From: Dyadobacter sp. CY261
GTDB taxonomy: Bacteria > Bacteroidota > Bacteroidia > Cytophagales > Spirosomataceae
Length of the DNA: 64,000 bases
NCBI RefSeq assembly: GCF_021440085.1
Contig: NZ_JAKCPW010000001.1
Span: forward strand, 930,001 to 994,000
Reading direction: 5' to 3'
In this document: piece after piece, positions 16,716 to 25,721 of the stretch
Layout of the letters: the number at the start of each line of letters is the position of its first letter
How positions within the stretch are numbered: the stretch's first letter is position 1
Program-made: the position numbers and the translations under genes
The notes under the pieces: generated by a model
What the model was told of the DNA's origin: nothing
Database searches by the model: none
The model's input: only the letters and a program-made list of their open reading frames with translations

Positions 16716-17099
16716 ATGGAAAATTTTCAAACTGGCAGCAACCTGCCTATTACTGATTCTCAAGTTATCGAAGCGGTAAGCCTTTCTGATCAGGGTTCAA
16801 TGGCAGACACTGGCAGGGATCCTCAGGCCGCACCTAATACCAGCTGGTTTGCCACCTGGCGTGGCAACGGTGTTATCCGGCTCCGCATCAATTGCCCGAT
16901 CATCCACGCCAATTCGCGGGTACACATCAGCATTAGCGAGTTTTCAAATACCAACAATGCCGCAGGAAGCCGCTTTATCGGATCTGCGCGGTATGCCATT
17001 TACAACATCGCACCCACCGAGGGCGCAGTCAACATCTGGGCCGATGTGACCTGGGGAAGTCCGATCAATATCTACTTCAGTCTGTTGATCGAAAACTAA
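16716..17099 (+). CDS. Small protein consisting mainly of the metallopeptidase C-terminal module
   Basis: A 127-residue protein. Residues 44-127 align with the last 80 residues of the upstream metallopeptidase: TWRGNG against LWRGHG, SISEF against SISEY, the identical SRFIGSAR, IYNIAP against VYNIAP, and NIWADVTWGSPIN against YVWVEVDWSQPLN. The first 43 residues (MENFQTGSNLPITDSQVIEA onwards) are polar and probably unstructured. It has no signal peptide. The regular alternation of polar and aromatic residues suggests a small beta sandwich. As a stand-alone copy beside the enzyme it could compete for the same binding partner, act as an inhibitor, or be delivered with it; this is inference. Confidence 0.65.
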   Translation: MENFQTGSNLPITDSQVIEAVSLSDQGSMADTGRDPQAAPNTSWFATWRGNGVIRLRINCPIIHANSRVHISISEFSNTNNAAGSRFIGSARYAIYNIAPTEGAVNIWADVTWGSPINIYFSLLIEN

Positions 17100-17109
17100 C
17101 GTGTGTGGA

Positions 17110-17150
17110 GCCTGCTGCGAAGCCTGGATAGGTTTATCGCAGCAGGCATT
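17110..17150 (+). terminator. Hairpin after the metallopeptidase operon
   Basis: GCCTGCTGCGA (17110-17120) and TCGCAGCAGGC (17137-17147) are a perfect 11-base inverted repeat ten bases after the stop codon. Only a weak T stretch follows, so it may be a terminator or a transcript-stabilising end. Confidence 0.6.
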
Positions 17151-17220
17151 TACCAACTATGCTTTAATGAAGAATGCCTTTAATTCGGCCATCGAATAAC
17201 CAAAAACATAAAAGCAGATA

Positions 17221-17655
17221 ATGAATAAGGCCATCAATTTCTCGATACTATATGCAAGTTTATTGATTACGGAATCAATATTAATGTTTGTGATGTTTCT
17301 GGCGGTTGATTTTATTCAATATGGCATCGATATTTTTTATATTAAAAAACAGTTGCATGGTATTGGCTTGTGGAATTATTTGAGAACGTTATTTTATGCC
17401 GTGCCATCTGTAATACTATATTTAATGTTTTTCAGATATCTTTTGAAGATAAAGCTGTATGGATCGCTTTTATTTTCAATTTTTAACTTATTTACTTTTG
17501 TTTCACTATCTATTTTATCGAAATTAATTTGGGGCAAGAACGTTCCGATTGACCCAGAGGAAATGGTATTTTTGGTAACTTGTCTGGCAATATTCGTTAG
17601 CCCGATTTTCTTGGAGCAGATGCGCTATTTTAAGAGATTGATGGAAAGTTTCTAA
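17221..17655 (+). CDS. AT-rich four-helix membrane protein, unknown function
   Basis: A 144-residue membrane protein with four hydrophobic helices (SILYASLLITESILMFVMFL, TLFYAVPSVILYLMFFRYLL, LYGSLLFSIFNLFTFVSLSI and MVFLVTCLAIFVSPIFL). I know no family for it. Its base composition and codon choice (TTT, ATA, TTA, TAT) are far more AT-rich than the genes on either side, a usual sign of recent acquisition or an orphan gene. Its 3' end overlaps the convergent gene on the other strand by 26 bases. Confidence 0.55.
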   Translation: MNKAINFSILYASLLITESILMFVMFLAVDFIQYGIDIFYIKKQLHGIGLWNYLRTLFYAVPSVILYLMFFRYLLKIKLYGSLLFSIFNLFTFVSLSILSKLIWGKNVPIDPEEMVFLVTCLAIFVSPIFLEQMRYFKRLMESF

Positions 17656-18097
17656 TGATCCAATCAAAGGCCAGGTCTGGATTTGTGTAGAAATGCTCAT
17701 TTTCGCTGCTGTACAATTGCTCATATTTCTCAATTTTTCCTGCATCCTGATGACAGTGGGCGGCGGCAATGCATTGAACGCCTCTTTTACGGGTAACGGT
17801 TAGCTTTTCGGCTTCTTCGGGGAACATGTTCACATAGCCCACTTTCCAGCCATATTCAGCCAGCGTAAGGGGTATGATGTTGCGAAAGTATTTGTGCGTT
17901 TCGAGGTTTGCCGCCGTGAAACCGTATAGGTTTACGAAGATCTTAAACGTGCCCGAATCGCTTACCTTGTCAAGCGCGTCATGCAGGGTCTTTTCCCAGC
18001 GAATAACATCCTGCATTTCCAGATCCCCGCTGATTTGGGAGACGATCAGTTGATCGGCAGGACGCCAATCACTGCGTATTACTTTTGATTCCGGCAT
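17630..18097 (-). CDS. Uncharacterised STAS/SpoIIAA-like protein
   Basis: A 155-residue soluble protein. Segments such as LIVSQISGDLEMQDVIRWEK, FKIFVNLYGFTAANLETHKY and KVGYVNMFPEEAEKL suggest the alternating strands and helices of STAS/SpoIIAA-like domains, which bind lipids or nucleotides or act as anti-sigma antagonists, but I cannot see a decisive motif. The histidine- and cysteine-containing stretch GVQCIAAAHCHQDAGKIEKY is conserved-looking and might bind a metal. It is monocistronic and convergent with the AT-rich membrane gene. The family call is weak. Confidence 0.5.
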   Translation of the reverse strand: MPESKVIRSDWRPADQLIVSQISGDLEMQDVIRWEKTLHDALDKVSDSGTFKIFVNLYGFTAANLETHKYFRNIIPLTLAEYGWKVGYVNMFPEEAEKLTVTRKRGVQCIAAAHCHQDAGKIEKYEQLYSSENEHFYTNPDLAFDWIIRNFPSIS

Positions 18098-18336
18098 AGT
18101 ATTTCCAATGATGACTAAAACTTGTTTTGGATTTAATTCTGATGGTCATCATATCGTTCCTATCGTCGACATACGGCTGCGATTCATCGACTAACTGGCG
18201 TTCTTCGGCCGTTTTGGCGTGGCGGGAATGAGGTAAACGGCTTGGAGGCCTCATAAAGCAGGATTGCCCAGGGTAATACCACCGTTAACTTCAGGGAATT
18301 ACACAGGCCGGGCGTCATGATTGATATTATTAGCTT

Positions 18337-18933
18337 TCAGACTTTATGGATCCAGCAATTGACCGCAAACCGCCAATCTTTGAATGGCAGATTTGGAGCA
18401 ATTATCGGGAGTACTTCGTGTGGCGAAAATGACGGAAAGACAGCCAGTGAGTTATTTTCAGGAATAATTTCTTTGGATTCATCATTTTCCGTTCCGATAG
18501 GCAGTGGATGTATCACCAAATTTCCGCCGGTAAATTTTCTTGGTTGGGAATGAAGATAGTACACTGCGCTAATCATTCTTCGCGTCTGAGTCTTCTCATG
18601 AATCGCTGTGTCAATGTGTGTCTTAAAGAATGCACCGTCTCCATGCGCCGCTAAATTCAGCTCGATTGTCGCAACGGGAAAACTCGGGACTTCAAGGGCT
18701 TCAAGCATAGCAGGGATTGAACTGTGAAGTTTCTCTTCAAGAATGGACTTATAGGGTCCGAGATCTTTGAAGGTCAATGAAACCCGTACAGGGGAAACGC
18801 TGCTCATTCCCTGGCTCGACACCGTCGAAGGCAGAAATGAATCCTGGTTCTCTATGGCATAATTCAAGATTTCAGCATTCAACTTTTCGTCCAGAAAATT
18901 CTCGAGATGTAAAAAGGGCATTAACCTAGGCAT
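18337..18933 (-). CDS. 2-oxoglutarate/Fe(II)-dependent oxygenase (prolyl hydroxylase-like)
   Basis: A 198-residue double-stranded beta-helix oxygenase. The iron triad is visible as THID (His106, Asp108) and PHEV (His172), with the 2-oxoglutarate-binding Arg188 in WRFAVNCW. FTGGNLVIH lies between them as usual for Tpa1/prolyl 4-hydroxylase-like enzymes. Such proteins hydroxylate prolyl or other side chains, or small molecules, in the cytoplasm using oxygen and 2-oxoglutarate. No neighbour suggests the substrate. All catalytic residues are present, so activity is likely. Confidence 0.82.
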   Translation of the reverse strand: MPRLMPFLHLENFLDEKLNAEILNYAIENQDSFLPSTVSSQGMSSVSPVRVSLTFKDLGPYKSILEEKLHSSIPAMLEALEVPSFPVATIELNLAAHGDGAFFKTHIDTAIHEKTQTRRMISAVYYLHSQPRKFTGGNLVIHPLPIGTENDESKEIIPENNSLAVFPSFSPHEVLPIIAPNLPFKDWRFAVNCWIHKV

Positions 18934-19275
18934 AGATCGTCAGGAAAGATGATTAAGGATCATGATGACAAAAGTAGACAAAAAGGATAGCGTCGCTATT
19001 AAAACGAGTGAAATTTACCGGGCTATTGCAAAAGGCTCGTTGGGTTCCAGATGAAATCCATCAGTTCAAACACCGCTCATCAAAGTGTTCGGGACTGGAC
19101 ATGTAACCGTTCGTTTTTGAACATAATGAAGCTATCTGAAACAACGTATAGTGCGATTCGGTATCATGATGAGATGTTCGCAGCGCAGGCCTGTTATTTG
19201 CTGCATGATTTATTGTGACGAAGGCCTTCACTATCTGCCTTTTTGATGATTCATAGCTTAATATACAGGTCAACT
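18934..19275. other. Intergenic region between the oxygenase and the FtsX permease
   Basis: No convincing gene lies here. The two genes diverge, so both promoters must be in this stretch, but I find no good TTTG / TAnnTTTG match. A short inverted repeat, GTTC-N6-GAAC (19109-19122), lies about 150 bases before the permease start and could be a regulator site; the evidence is weak. Confidence 0.4.
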
Positions 19276-21657
19276 ATGATAAAGAACTACTTACGGATCG
19301 CTTGGCGTAACCTGACTAAAAACACGGTTTTTTCAGCTGTTAATTTGATCGGTCTTTCCCTTGGAATGGCCACGGCAATATTGATTGGTTTGTGGTTATG
19401 GGACGAACTGTCATTCAACAGGTATCATCAGCAATATGACCGCATTGCCCGCGTGATGCAGCACCAGACGGCGAACGGGACAACGTTTACAAGCACTGCT
19501 ACGCCGCTTCCGATGCGGAACGCATTAGCCAATGAGTTCGGCGCCGATTTTAGCCATATGGCATTGTCCTCCTGGACCGAGGACCACATACTGGCCTATG
19601 GAGGAAATCAATTCACAAAAAAGGGTAATTGCGTCGAGACGGATTTTCCATTGATGATATCGTTAAAAATGCTCCGGGGGACGGCTAAAAATTTGGATGA
19701 TCCGACGTCCGTTCTGCTTTCCGAATCCGTGGCGAAGGCGCTTTTCGGTGAGTCCGAACCCATTAGTAAGGTTATCAAAATTGATAATAAACATCATTTC
19801 AAGGTCACGGGTGTGTATGAGGACCTGCCTTACAGTACCGAATTCCGGGAAATCTCGTTCCTTCTGCCCTGGAAGTTCTTCCTCGAAGACACGCCGTGGG
19901 TGAAGCGTTCGGAAACGAACTGGGGCAATAACTCCTTTCAGCTATTCGTAGAGATCGCGCCTGGTACCGGCTTTGAAAAAGTTTCTGCTAAAATCGAAAA
20001 CATCAAAGTGCGGCACGCCAGGGAAGAGGCGAGGTCCAACCCCAGGGTATTTTTGCATCCGATGAGCCGCTGGCACCTGCATTCGGAATGGGACAATGGC
20101 GTCCCGGTTCGTGGGCGCATTCAATATGTCTGGTTATTTGGCATAATCGGTGCCTTTGTGCTACTGCTGGCTTGTATCAACTTTATGAACCTGTCGACGG
20201 CCCGGTCGGAAAGGCGGGCCAAAGAAGTCGGTGTCCGCAAGGCGGTGGGTTCGGGGCGCCGACAGCTTATATCCCAATTCCTGCTGGAATCGGTGCTGAT
20301 GGCGATAATGGCGTTCATTTTGGCATTGGCCCTGGCGCAACTGCTTCTACCAGTGTTTAACGAAGTCGCGGACAAAAAGATCGTAATGCCGTGGCAAAAC
20401 GGACCGGGCTGGGCGGTTGCGTTGGGTTTTACAATGCTTACAGGGATGTTTGCAGGCAGTTACCCGGCGTTGTTTTTGTCGAAATTCAATCCGGTGAAAG
20501 TGCTGAAAGGCTCTTTTCAGACCGGAAAGGCCGCCATATTACCTCGTCAGGTACTAGTCGTGGTTCAATTTACGATTTCTATCACATTCATTATCGGCAC
20601 GCTCGTCGTGCTCAGGCAGATACAGCATGCCAAAGACCGGCCGACGGGTTTCGAGCGGTCCGGGCTGATCTCCATCCCACTCACTACTTCGGAGCTACGG
20701 GATCATTATGAGGTCGTCCGGCAGGAGTTGTTGCAAACGCGTGCGGTGGTTGCTCTTGCCGAATCGTCATCCCCGGTCGATGAAGTGTGGAGCAGTGATG
20801 CCAGTTTTAGCTGGCCGGGCAAAGACCCGAATCAGTTAGGGGATTTCGGCACGGTAGGCATTACGCACGAATACGGGAAAACAGTGGGTTGGCGGTTTAA
20901 AGAGGGGCGCGATTTCTCCCGCCGCTTCTCGACAGATTCGCTCGGCATTGTCCTCAATGAAAGTGCAGTCAAATTTATGGGTATCAAAAACCCGGTTGGA
21001 CTGAACATCCAGTGGAACGGCCTGCAGTACACGGTTATCGGCGTCATTGGAGACGTCATCACAGGGTCACCATTTACGCCGGTTCGGCCTACCATTTATT
21101 TGTTGAAGCAAGATTGGGCTGATTTTATACACATTAAACTCAATCGTACAATCAATGTAAGGCAAGCGCTTTCTGCGCTGGAACCCGTCTTCCGGAAGCA
21201 TAATCCCGGCAGTCCCTTTGAATACAAGTTTGCTGACGACGAGTATGACCGCAAGTTTCGCGCCGAAGAACGTATAGGCCAGCTGGCCTCAATCTTTACG
21301 ACATTGGCAATATTGATCAGTTGTCTTGGCCTTTTCGGGTTGGTTTCCTTCCTGGGAGAGCAACGGCGGAAAGAGATCGGTATTCGCAAAGTGCTTGGCG
21401 CGTCGGTTGCCAATGTTTGGGGATTACTTACCAGGGACTTTATCGCACTTGTTGCTATCGCTTCGCTACTGGCCGTGCCCGTTTCTTACTATACATTAAG
21501 CGATTGGCTGCAAACCTATGCGTATCGAACGGAACTGTCGTGGTGGATTTTCGCATCGGGAGTTGCCATTACCCTCGTTATAACGTTGCTAACCGTTGGT
21601 TTTCAGGCTATAAAAGTGGCTTTGCTCAATCCTATCAAGAGTTTAGGCGAGGCATAG
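19276..21657 (+). CDS. ABC transporter permease, FtsX/MacB type
   Basis: A 793-residue inner-membrane permease with a duplicated MacB architecture: helix and MacB periplasmic core domain (residues 1-280), three helices with the FtsX block (AKEVGVRKAVGSGRRQLISQ), a second periplasmic core, and a last FtsX block (RRKEIGIRKVLGASVANVWG). The start MIKNYLRIAWRNL at 19276 is typical; the 11 codons upstream are probably not translated. Such permeases work with a LolD/MacB-type ATPase in mechanotransmission or lipoprotein/peptide export. No ATPase gene is adjacent, which is usual for the many orphan copies in Cytophagales. Confidence 0.92.
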   Translation: MIKNYLRIAWRNLTKNTVFSAVNLIGLSLGMATAILIGLWLWDELSFNRYHQQYDRIARVMQHQTANGTTFTSTATPLPMRNALANEFGADFSHMALSSWTEDHILAYGGNQFTKKGNCVETDFPLMISLKMLRGTAKNLDDPTSVLLSESVAKALFGESEPISKVIKIDNKHHFKVTGVYEDLPYSTEFREISFLLPWKFFLEDTPWVKRSETNWGNNSFQLFVEIAPGTGFEKVSAKIENIKVRHAREEARSNPRVFLHPMSRWHLHSEWDNGVPVRGRIQYVWLFGIIGAFVLLLACINFMNLSTARSERRAKEVGVRKAVGSGRRQLISQFLLESVLMAIMAFILALALAQLLLPVFNEVADKKIVMPWQNGPGWAVALGFTMLTGMFAGSYPALFLSKFNPVKVLKGSFQTGKAAILPRQVLVVVQFTISITFIIGTLVVLRQIQHAKDRPTGFERSGLISIPLTTSELRDHYEVVRQELLQTRAVVALAESSSPVDEVWSSDASFSWPGKDPNQLGDFGTVGITHEYGKTVGWRFKEGRDFSRRFSTDSLGIVLNESAVKFMGIKNPVGLNIQWNGLQYTVIGVIGDVITGSPFTPVRPTIYLLKQDWADFIHIKLNRTINVRQALSALEPVFRKHNPGSPFEYKFADDEYDRKFRAEERIGQLASIFTTLAILISCLGLFGLVSFLGEQRRKEIGIRKVLGASVANVWGLLTRDFIALVAIASLLAVPVSYYTLSDWLQTYAYRTELSWWIFASGVAITLVITLLTVGFQAIKVALLNPIKSLGEA

Positions 21658-21678
21658 GTCTGATAGGGTCGGCCCCAT

Positions 21679-23166
21679 TCAATCCGCCGCAATCCTGAAA
21701 CCCCTGTTGAAGTTACTGCTCGACGGCGGCACCACATTGCGGTAGCTGATTCGACAATTGGGGGCAGGCACCGACCAGGCGCCGCCTCTGTACACTTTGT
21801 AAGTTCCATTTGCCGGTCCCGCAGGGTTGTTCGCGGGACTCGCGGCGTAGTAGGAGGCATCGTACCAGTCGCTGACCCATTCCCATACATTTCCCGTCAT
21901 GTCAAAAAGGCCCAGTTCGTTCGGTTTTTTCGTGGCAACAGGTTTGGTTCCGTAACCTGTCGCTACATACCACCCGACAGAATCGATACTCGTACCACCA
22001 CTGAACGCGGCTCCATTGGTATGAGATCCTCCTGCCGCTGCAAACTCCCATTCGGCCTCGGTGGGCAGCCGGTAATGGTGGCCGGTTTGGTCGCTTAGCC
22101 AGTGGCAATAGGCCACGCAATCGTCCCAGCTAACATTGATGACCGGGTGATCTTCATGCCAGCCCCAGCCGGGTAAATCGGGCATGGCGCGATGGGTTGC
22201 GTGGCAGAAGACCCGCCATTGGGCAACTGTAGTTTCGGTTTTAGCAATGCTGAAATTTTTCAGCGTAACGCTGTGCGCCGGCGCTTCGTCCTTACCGTTG
22301 CTGTCACTTCCCATCCGGAACGTCCCGCCGTCGACCCTGACCAGCTCCGGGTAGTCGCCGGGACGCAGTGCGGGCAGGGTTTTACGGGAAATGCCGCCTT
22401 TTTTCTTGCCGAGCCAGAACAGTGCATTGGTAATCATATTGTTTTGCATGAAATCGGACAGCACTTTGTCGCCGTGGCCCATGTTCATGTAAATCATATT
22501 GTATTTTGTATTAGTCCAAACTACCGGCGTGTCGCCGCCTGGAAGGATGTCTTTGATACCCAGCGGATAGTTGGACGGAGCCAGGGTTATGAGCACTTTT
22601 ACATTCGGGTTTTCGCGCGGACTCGGCCGCCAATGGTACCATTCATTCACAGGTGATCCATACGCGGCGGGCATTCCGCGTGTGACGGCGTGCGTGGTGT
22701 CGTCCACACTAAGTCGGGCTTGTACCGGCGGCCAACTGTTGCTGTAAAAAACGCCTCCGCCAAGAAAATCGACAAACCAGGGCCATTGGGTGGTCTTGTC
22801 GTTATATCCTGCGACATGAAACCCAAACCAGCCGCCGCCGTTTTCCATGTATTTTTGGAATGCTTCGCGCTGCTGTTGCGTATGCGGGAAGTCGTTCAGC
22901 CACATCACGACCTGATAATCGCGAAGCACCGCGTCGTTGCAGTTGGTCCAATCGCTTGTCACGTCGAATGTAAAATGGTTTTCAGCACCCAATTTTGTAA
23001 AAAATGCCCGGGCGTCGTTAGAGAAGTCGATATGGTCGGGCTCGACTTTGCCGGAGTAAAATGCGAGTACTTTGAAACCCGCCTGTTGCGCGAGACAATG
23101 AGTGGCCAAACCCGGTATAGCAAATAGCCAAAGGAATAGGCTGATCCCGTGTAAATATCTTTTCAT
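21679..23166 (-). CDS. Exported fusion of ThuA-like domain and SUMF1/FGE-like domain
   Basis: About 495 residues with a signal peptide (MKRYLHGISLFLWLFAIPGL). Residues 25-265 form a ThuA-like domain (class I glutamine amidotransferase fold: KVLAFYSGKVEPDHI, GGGWFGFHVAGYND, TPVVWTNTKYNMIYMNMGHG). Residues 275-495 are a formylglycine-generating-enzyme fold (FRMGSDSNGKDEAPAH, YRLPTEAEWEFAAAGG, GNVWEWVSDWY, YRGGAWSVPAPNCRISYRN). The two-cysteine active site of true sulfatase-activating FGE is not seen; only one cysteine remains in that motif, so a binding or EgtB/PvdO-like role is more likely. The next gene upstream is a ThuA-only paralogue, five bases away. Confidence 0.82.
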   Translation of the reverse strand: MKRYLHGISLFLWLFAIPGLATHCLAQQAGFKVLAFYSGKVEPDHIDFSNDARAFFTKLGAENHFTFDVTSDWTNCNDAVLRDYQVVMWLNDFPHTQQQREAFQKYMENGGGWFGFHVAGYNDKTTQWPWFVDFLGGGVFYSNSWPPVQARLSVDDTTHAVTRGMPAAYGSPVNEWYHWRPSPRENPNVKVLITLAPSNYPLGIKDILPGGDTPVVWTNTKYNMIYMNMGHGDKVLSDFMQNNMITNALFWLGKKKGGISRKTLPALRPGDYPELVRVDGGTFRMGSDSNGKDEAPAHSVTLKNFSIAKTETTVAQWRVFCHATHRAMPDLPGWGWHEDHPVINVSWDDCVAYCHWLSDQTGHHYRLPTEAEWEFAAAGGSHTNGAAFSGGTSIDSVGWYVATGYGTKPVATKKPNELGLFDMTGNVWEWVSDWYDASYYAASPANNPAGPANGTYKVYRGGAWSVPAPNCRISYRNVVPPSSSNFNRGFRIAAD

Positions 23167-23171
23167 ACTGG

Positions 23172-23933
23172 TCAGGGTTTGAGCTGGCCCGCGAGCCATA
23201 GCAGGCCGTCCGTAATCATTTTGTTTTGATCCGGGTTGGAAAGGACTTTGTTGCCGTGCCCCATATTAAGATAGAGCATTTTGTAGCGGGTGTTGGTCCA
23301 CACTACGGGCGTATCGCCTTTTTCGAGGTAGGTTTTAACACCCAGCGGATAATTCTCCGGTGCGAGCGAAACCAGTACCTTTACGTTTTTGTCCATCCGC
23401 GGACTTGGTTTCCACTGATACCATTCCGTAACCGGCGCATCATAGGTTGCCGGTAGCCGTTTCGTCACCGGATGCGACTGATCCTCGACCACAACTTTAG
23501 CAGCCATGGGCGGCCAGTTGTTGCTGTGAAATACCGGGCCGCCTAAAAAATCCCTGAACCAGGTCCATTTGGAGCTGCGGTCGTTGTAGCCTGCCACGTG
23601 GAACCCCAGCCAGGCTCCGCCGCCTTGTATGTATTTTTCAAATGCGGCACGCTGGGCATCGGTGGCAGGGGAGTCGTTGAGCCACACTATCACCTGATAA
23701 TTACTGAGAAAGCCGTCGTTAAGATGGTCCCAATCGGTGGTTGCGTCGAAGGTAAACTGGTGCTGTGATGCGAGGAGTTTCAGGAAATACAATGCATCCC
23801 TGGCAAACAGTACGTGGTCCATTTCTACTTTTTCTGAATAGAATGCCAGTACCTTAAACTTCGGTTGCTGTGCGTAGGAGAGGCCGGTCACCCACAAGGG
23901 AATGAACAGCATAAATAGGATCCGTTTGCGCAT
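23172..23933 (-). CDS. Exported ThuA-domain protein
   Basis: A 253-residue secreted protein with signal peptide MRKRILFMLFIPLWVTGLSY. It is clearly homologous to the ThuA half of the next gene over its full mature length (KVLAFYSEKVEMDHV, GGGAWLGFHVAGYNDRSSKW, VVWTNTRYKMLYLNMGHGNK). ThuA proteins are linked to trehalose and other carbohydrate use and share the glutamine amidotransferase fold, without proven catalysis. The pair arose by tandem duplication, one copy gaining or losing the SUMF1-like domain. It sits five bases before that gene and four bases after the GH9 gene, so all three form one operon. Confidence 0.82.
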   Translation of the reverse strand: MRKRILFMLFIPLWVTGLSYAQQPKFKVLAFYSEKVEMDHVLFARDALYFLKLLASQHQFTFDATTDWDHLNDGFLSNYQVIVWLNDSPATDAQRAAFEKYIQGGGAWLGFHVAGYNDRSSKWTWFRDFLGGPVFHSNNWPPMAAKVVVEDQSHPVTKRLPATYDAPVTEWYQWKPSPRMDKNVKVLVSLAPENYPLGVKTYLEKGDTPVVWTNTRYKMLYLNMGHGNKVLSNPDQNKMITDGLLWLAGQLKP

Positions 23934-23937
23934 GTCG

Positions 23938-25716
23938 TTACTCCTGGGCCATGGTGGTCACCGCGATCAAAAACCAGGCTGCATGTGGTATCCATTGCTC
24001 GGTCCAACGCCATTCGTTGCCGTTGTCATGTGGCTTGTAATCGATACCGCTGCCGTCGGCGTTACCGTCTTTGCCCGTGACGCCGTTCGAAATCCCGCCT
24101 CGCTCGGAGCCGTGCCCGTACATGGACTTCATATACGGCATATTGTTGCGCCCGTAGCCATACATGAAGCAAGCCTCGTAGGGATTACCACCCAATATCC
24201 AGGAAATCTGTCGCCCTGCATAAGCCGAAAGCACCTCGCTGGTCCCTAAACCACCGGATGCCGGGTACACCAGCCTGCCACCGAGCAGTGCAGCCGAAGC
24301 CAGTGATCCCAGCCGTGCATTCTCGCCCTGCCACCACCAGCCACTTTCATTTTCGTGGGGAATAAAAAAGCCATCCTTTACCGCCCCATTTAGCAAAAAA
24401 GATTGCCGTGCATAGCCAAACGGGTTCGCTACCTCGCCGGTTACGCGCACATTGTAATCCAAAGCTTTTTTTATCGTACTAAGGGTAGCTTTTCTAAATG
24501 TCGCATCCTGTTCAGCATCCAGATACCGGCAAAGCGCCACGATGGGCAGGCCGGCGTCCGACGCGTGCCAGAATGGGCGGTTGGCATCGTTGGCGATGAA
24601 GTATCCGGCAGGTGCCAACCGGTTTCCGAGGTTTTTGGCGCGTTTTCGGGCTTCGTCACGATATTCGTTTTCACCCGTCGCCAGCCAGAGCTCCGTGGCG
24701 CCCATTAATGCACAGTAATCGTCGAGAACGTTTTCTTTGCCGTCGTCGCAATATTTGAGGTTATTGACCTGCAAATGCGCAAAGGCACGTTTGGCGGCGG
24801 CGAGGTATTGTGCCGAGGTGAATGCACCATCCATTTTCCATCGCGAAATGCGGGCCAGCGCGGCTACACCCATTCCTCCGCCTTCGCGGTAGGCACATTG
24901 ATACTTGTCGGTTGTGACGCTGTTGGCATTCAGCCCCACCACGCGGCGCGCTTTCGGATCGGGATTGAAATAGCTGAAAATGGTCATGTAGAAGTAGCCT
25001 TCCTCGGATAGCGACCGCACAATGTAGTCCGCGCCGTATAGGGCTTCGCGTTTCATAGAATCCAGGACATTCAGGTTGGTCAATAACCCGGGAATGCGTT
25101 CGGCGGCATTGGTCATAGCCCAGGTGCAGAGCGGGATTTGTTGCTGCGACATGAAATTGGCATAGGCTAAATGCGAGAAATACTTGCTGATATCACCGGA
25201 TGCATCGTCCCAGCCACCTCGCAGGTCGACGGTCTTATCACCCCCGTAAAGCGTCACATGCTCATCGGCAAGCAATTCTTCGGGTTTGTCCGCACGCTGT
25301 TTGTTGTAATAATGAATGATCGACGGGATAAGCAGTTTGGCCACTGCCTTATCGCCGATTTGAAATTCATCTGAGGTTATTGGCATGCCCTTCGCGTTGA
25401 TGACGATCTTATACCGCCCGCTCGTGGTTAAGCCCGAAAAATCGATGGGCTGGTAAATGCGGCCCGGAAACCACTCTTCGATTTTTTCAGGCCTGCCCGA
25501 TTTTCCCGAAAACACTTTCTGCTGGTTGCTCACATCGATTACATCGAATGCAGAAACGGCATCAAGCTCGCCCGCATCCGACGCAACGACGGCCGATTTG
25601 ATCGCCCGGGTATCGAACCCAACCTGGTTGATATGGATAATGATTTTGGCAAACGTACTGGTAGTAAGGGAAATAACAAGCAGAATGGGCGCCAGTAGGG
25701 CTCTTGTTCTTTTCAT
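23938..25716 (-). CDS. Secreted glycoside hydrolase family 9 protein
   Basis: A 592-residue exported enzyme with signal peptide MKRTRALLAPILLVISLTTS. Residues 25-125 are the immunoglobulin-like CelD_N domain (IIHINQVGFDTRAIKSAVV, FSGLTTSGRYKIVI). The alpha/alpha barrel follows, with the catalytic-base motif GGWDDASGD (Asp170/171) and the C-terminal catalytic acid in HDNGNEWRWTEQW. GH9 enzymes are mostly endoglucanases, but some, with an N-terminal domain like this, remove glucosamine from chitosan oligomers. Because the divergent neighbour is a PTS with an amino-sugar deaminase, I favour a glucosaminidase or similar exo-activity, as inference. It leads a gh9-thuA-thuA/SUMF1 operon. Confidence 0.85.
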   Translation of the reverse strand: MKRTRALLAPILLVISLTTSTFAKIIIHINQVGFDTRAIKSAVVASDAGELDAVSAFDVIDVSNQQKVFSGKSGRPEKIEEWFPGRIYQPIDFSGLTTSGRYKIVINAKGMPITSDEFQIGDKAVAKLLIPSIIHYYNKQRADKPEELLADEHVTLYGGDKTVDLRGGWDDASGDISKYFSHLAYANFMSQQQIPLCTWAMTNAAERIPGLLTNLNVLDSMKREALYGADYIVRSLSEEGYFYMTIFSYFNPDPKARRVVGLNANSVTTDKYQCAYREGGGMGVAALARISRWKMDGAFTSAQYLAAAKRAFAHLQVNNLKYCDDGKENVLDDYCALMGATELWLATGENEYRDEARKRAKNLGNRLAPAGYFIANDANRPFWHASDAGLPIVALCRYLDAEQDATFRKATLSTIKKALDYNVRVTGEVANPFGYARQSFLLNGAVKDGFFIPHENESGWWWQGENARLGSLASAALLGGRLVYPASGGLGTSEVLSAYAGRQISWILGGNPYEACFMYGYGRNNMPYMKSMYGHGSERGGISNGVTGKDGNADGSGIDYKPHDNGNEWRWTEQWIPHAAWFLIAVTTMAQE

Positions 25717-25721
25717 GGTAA

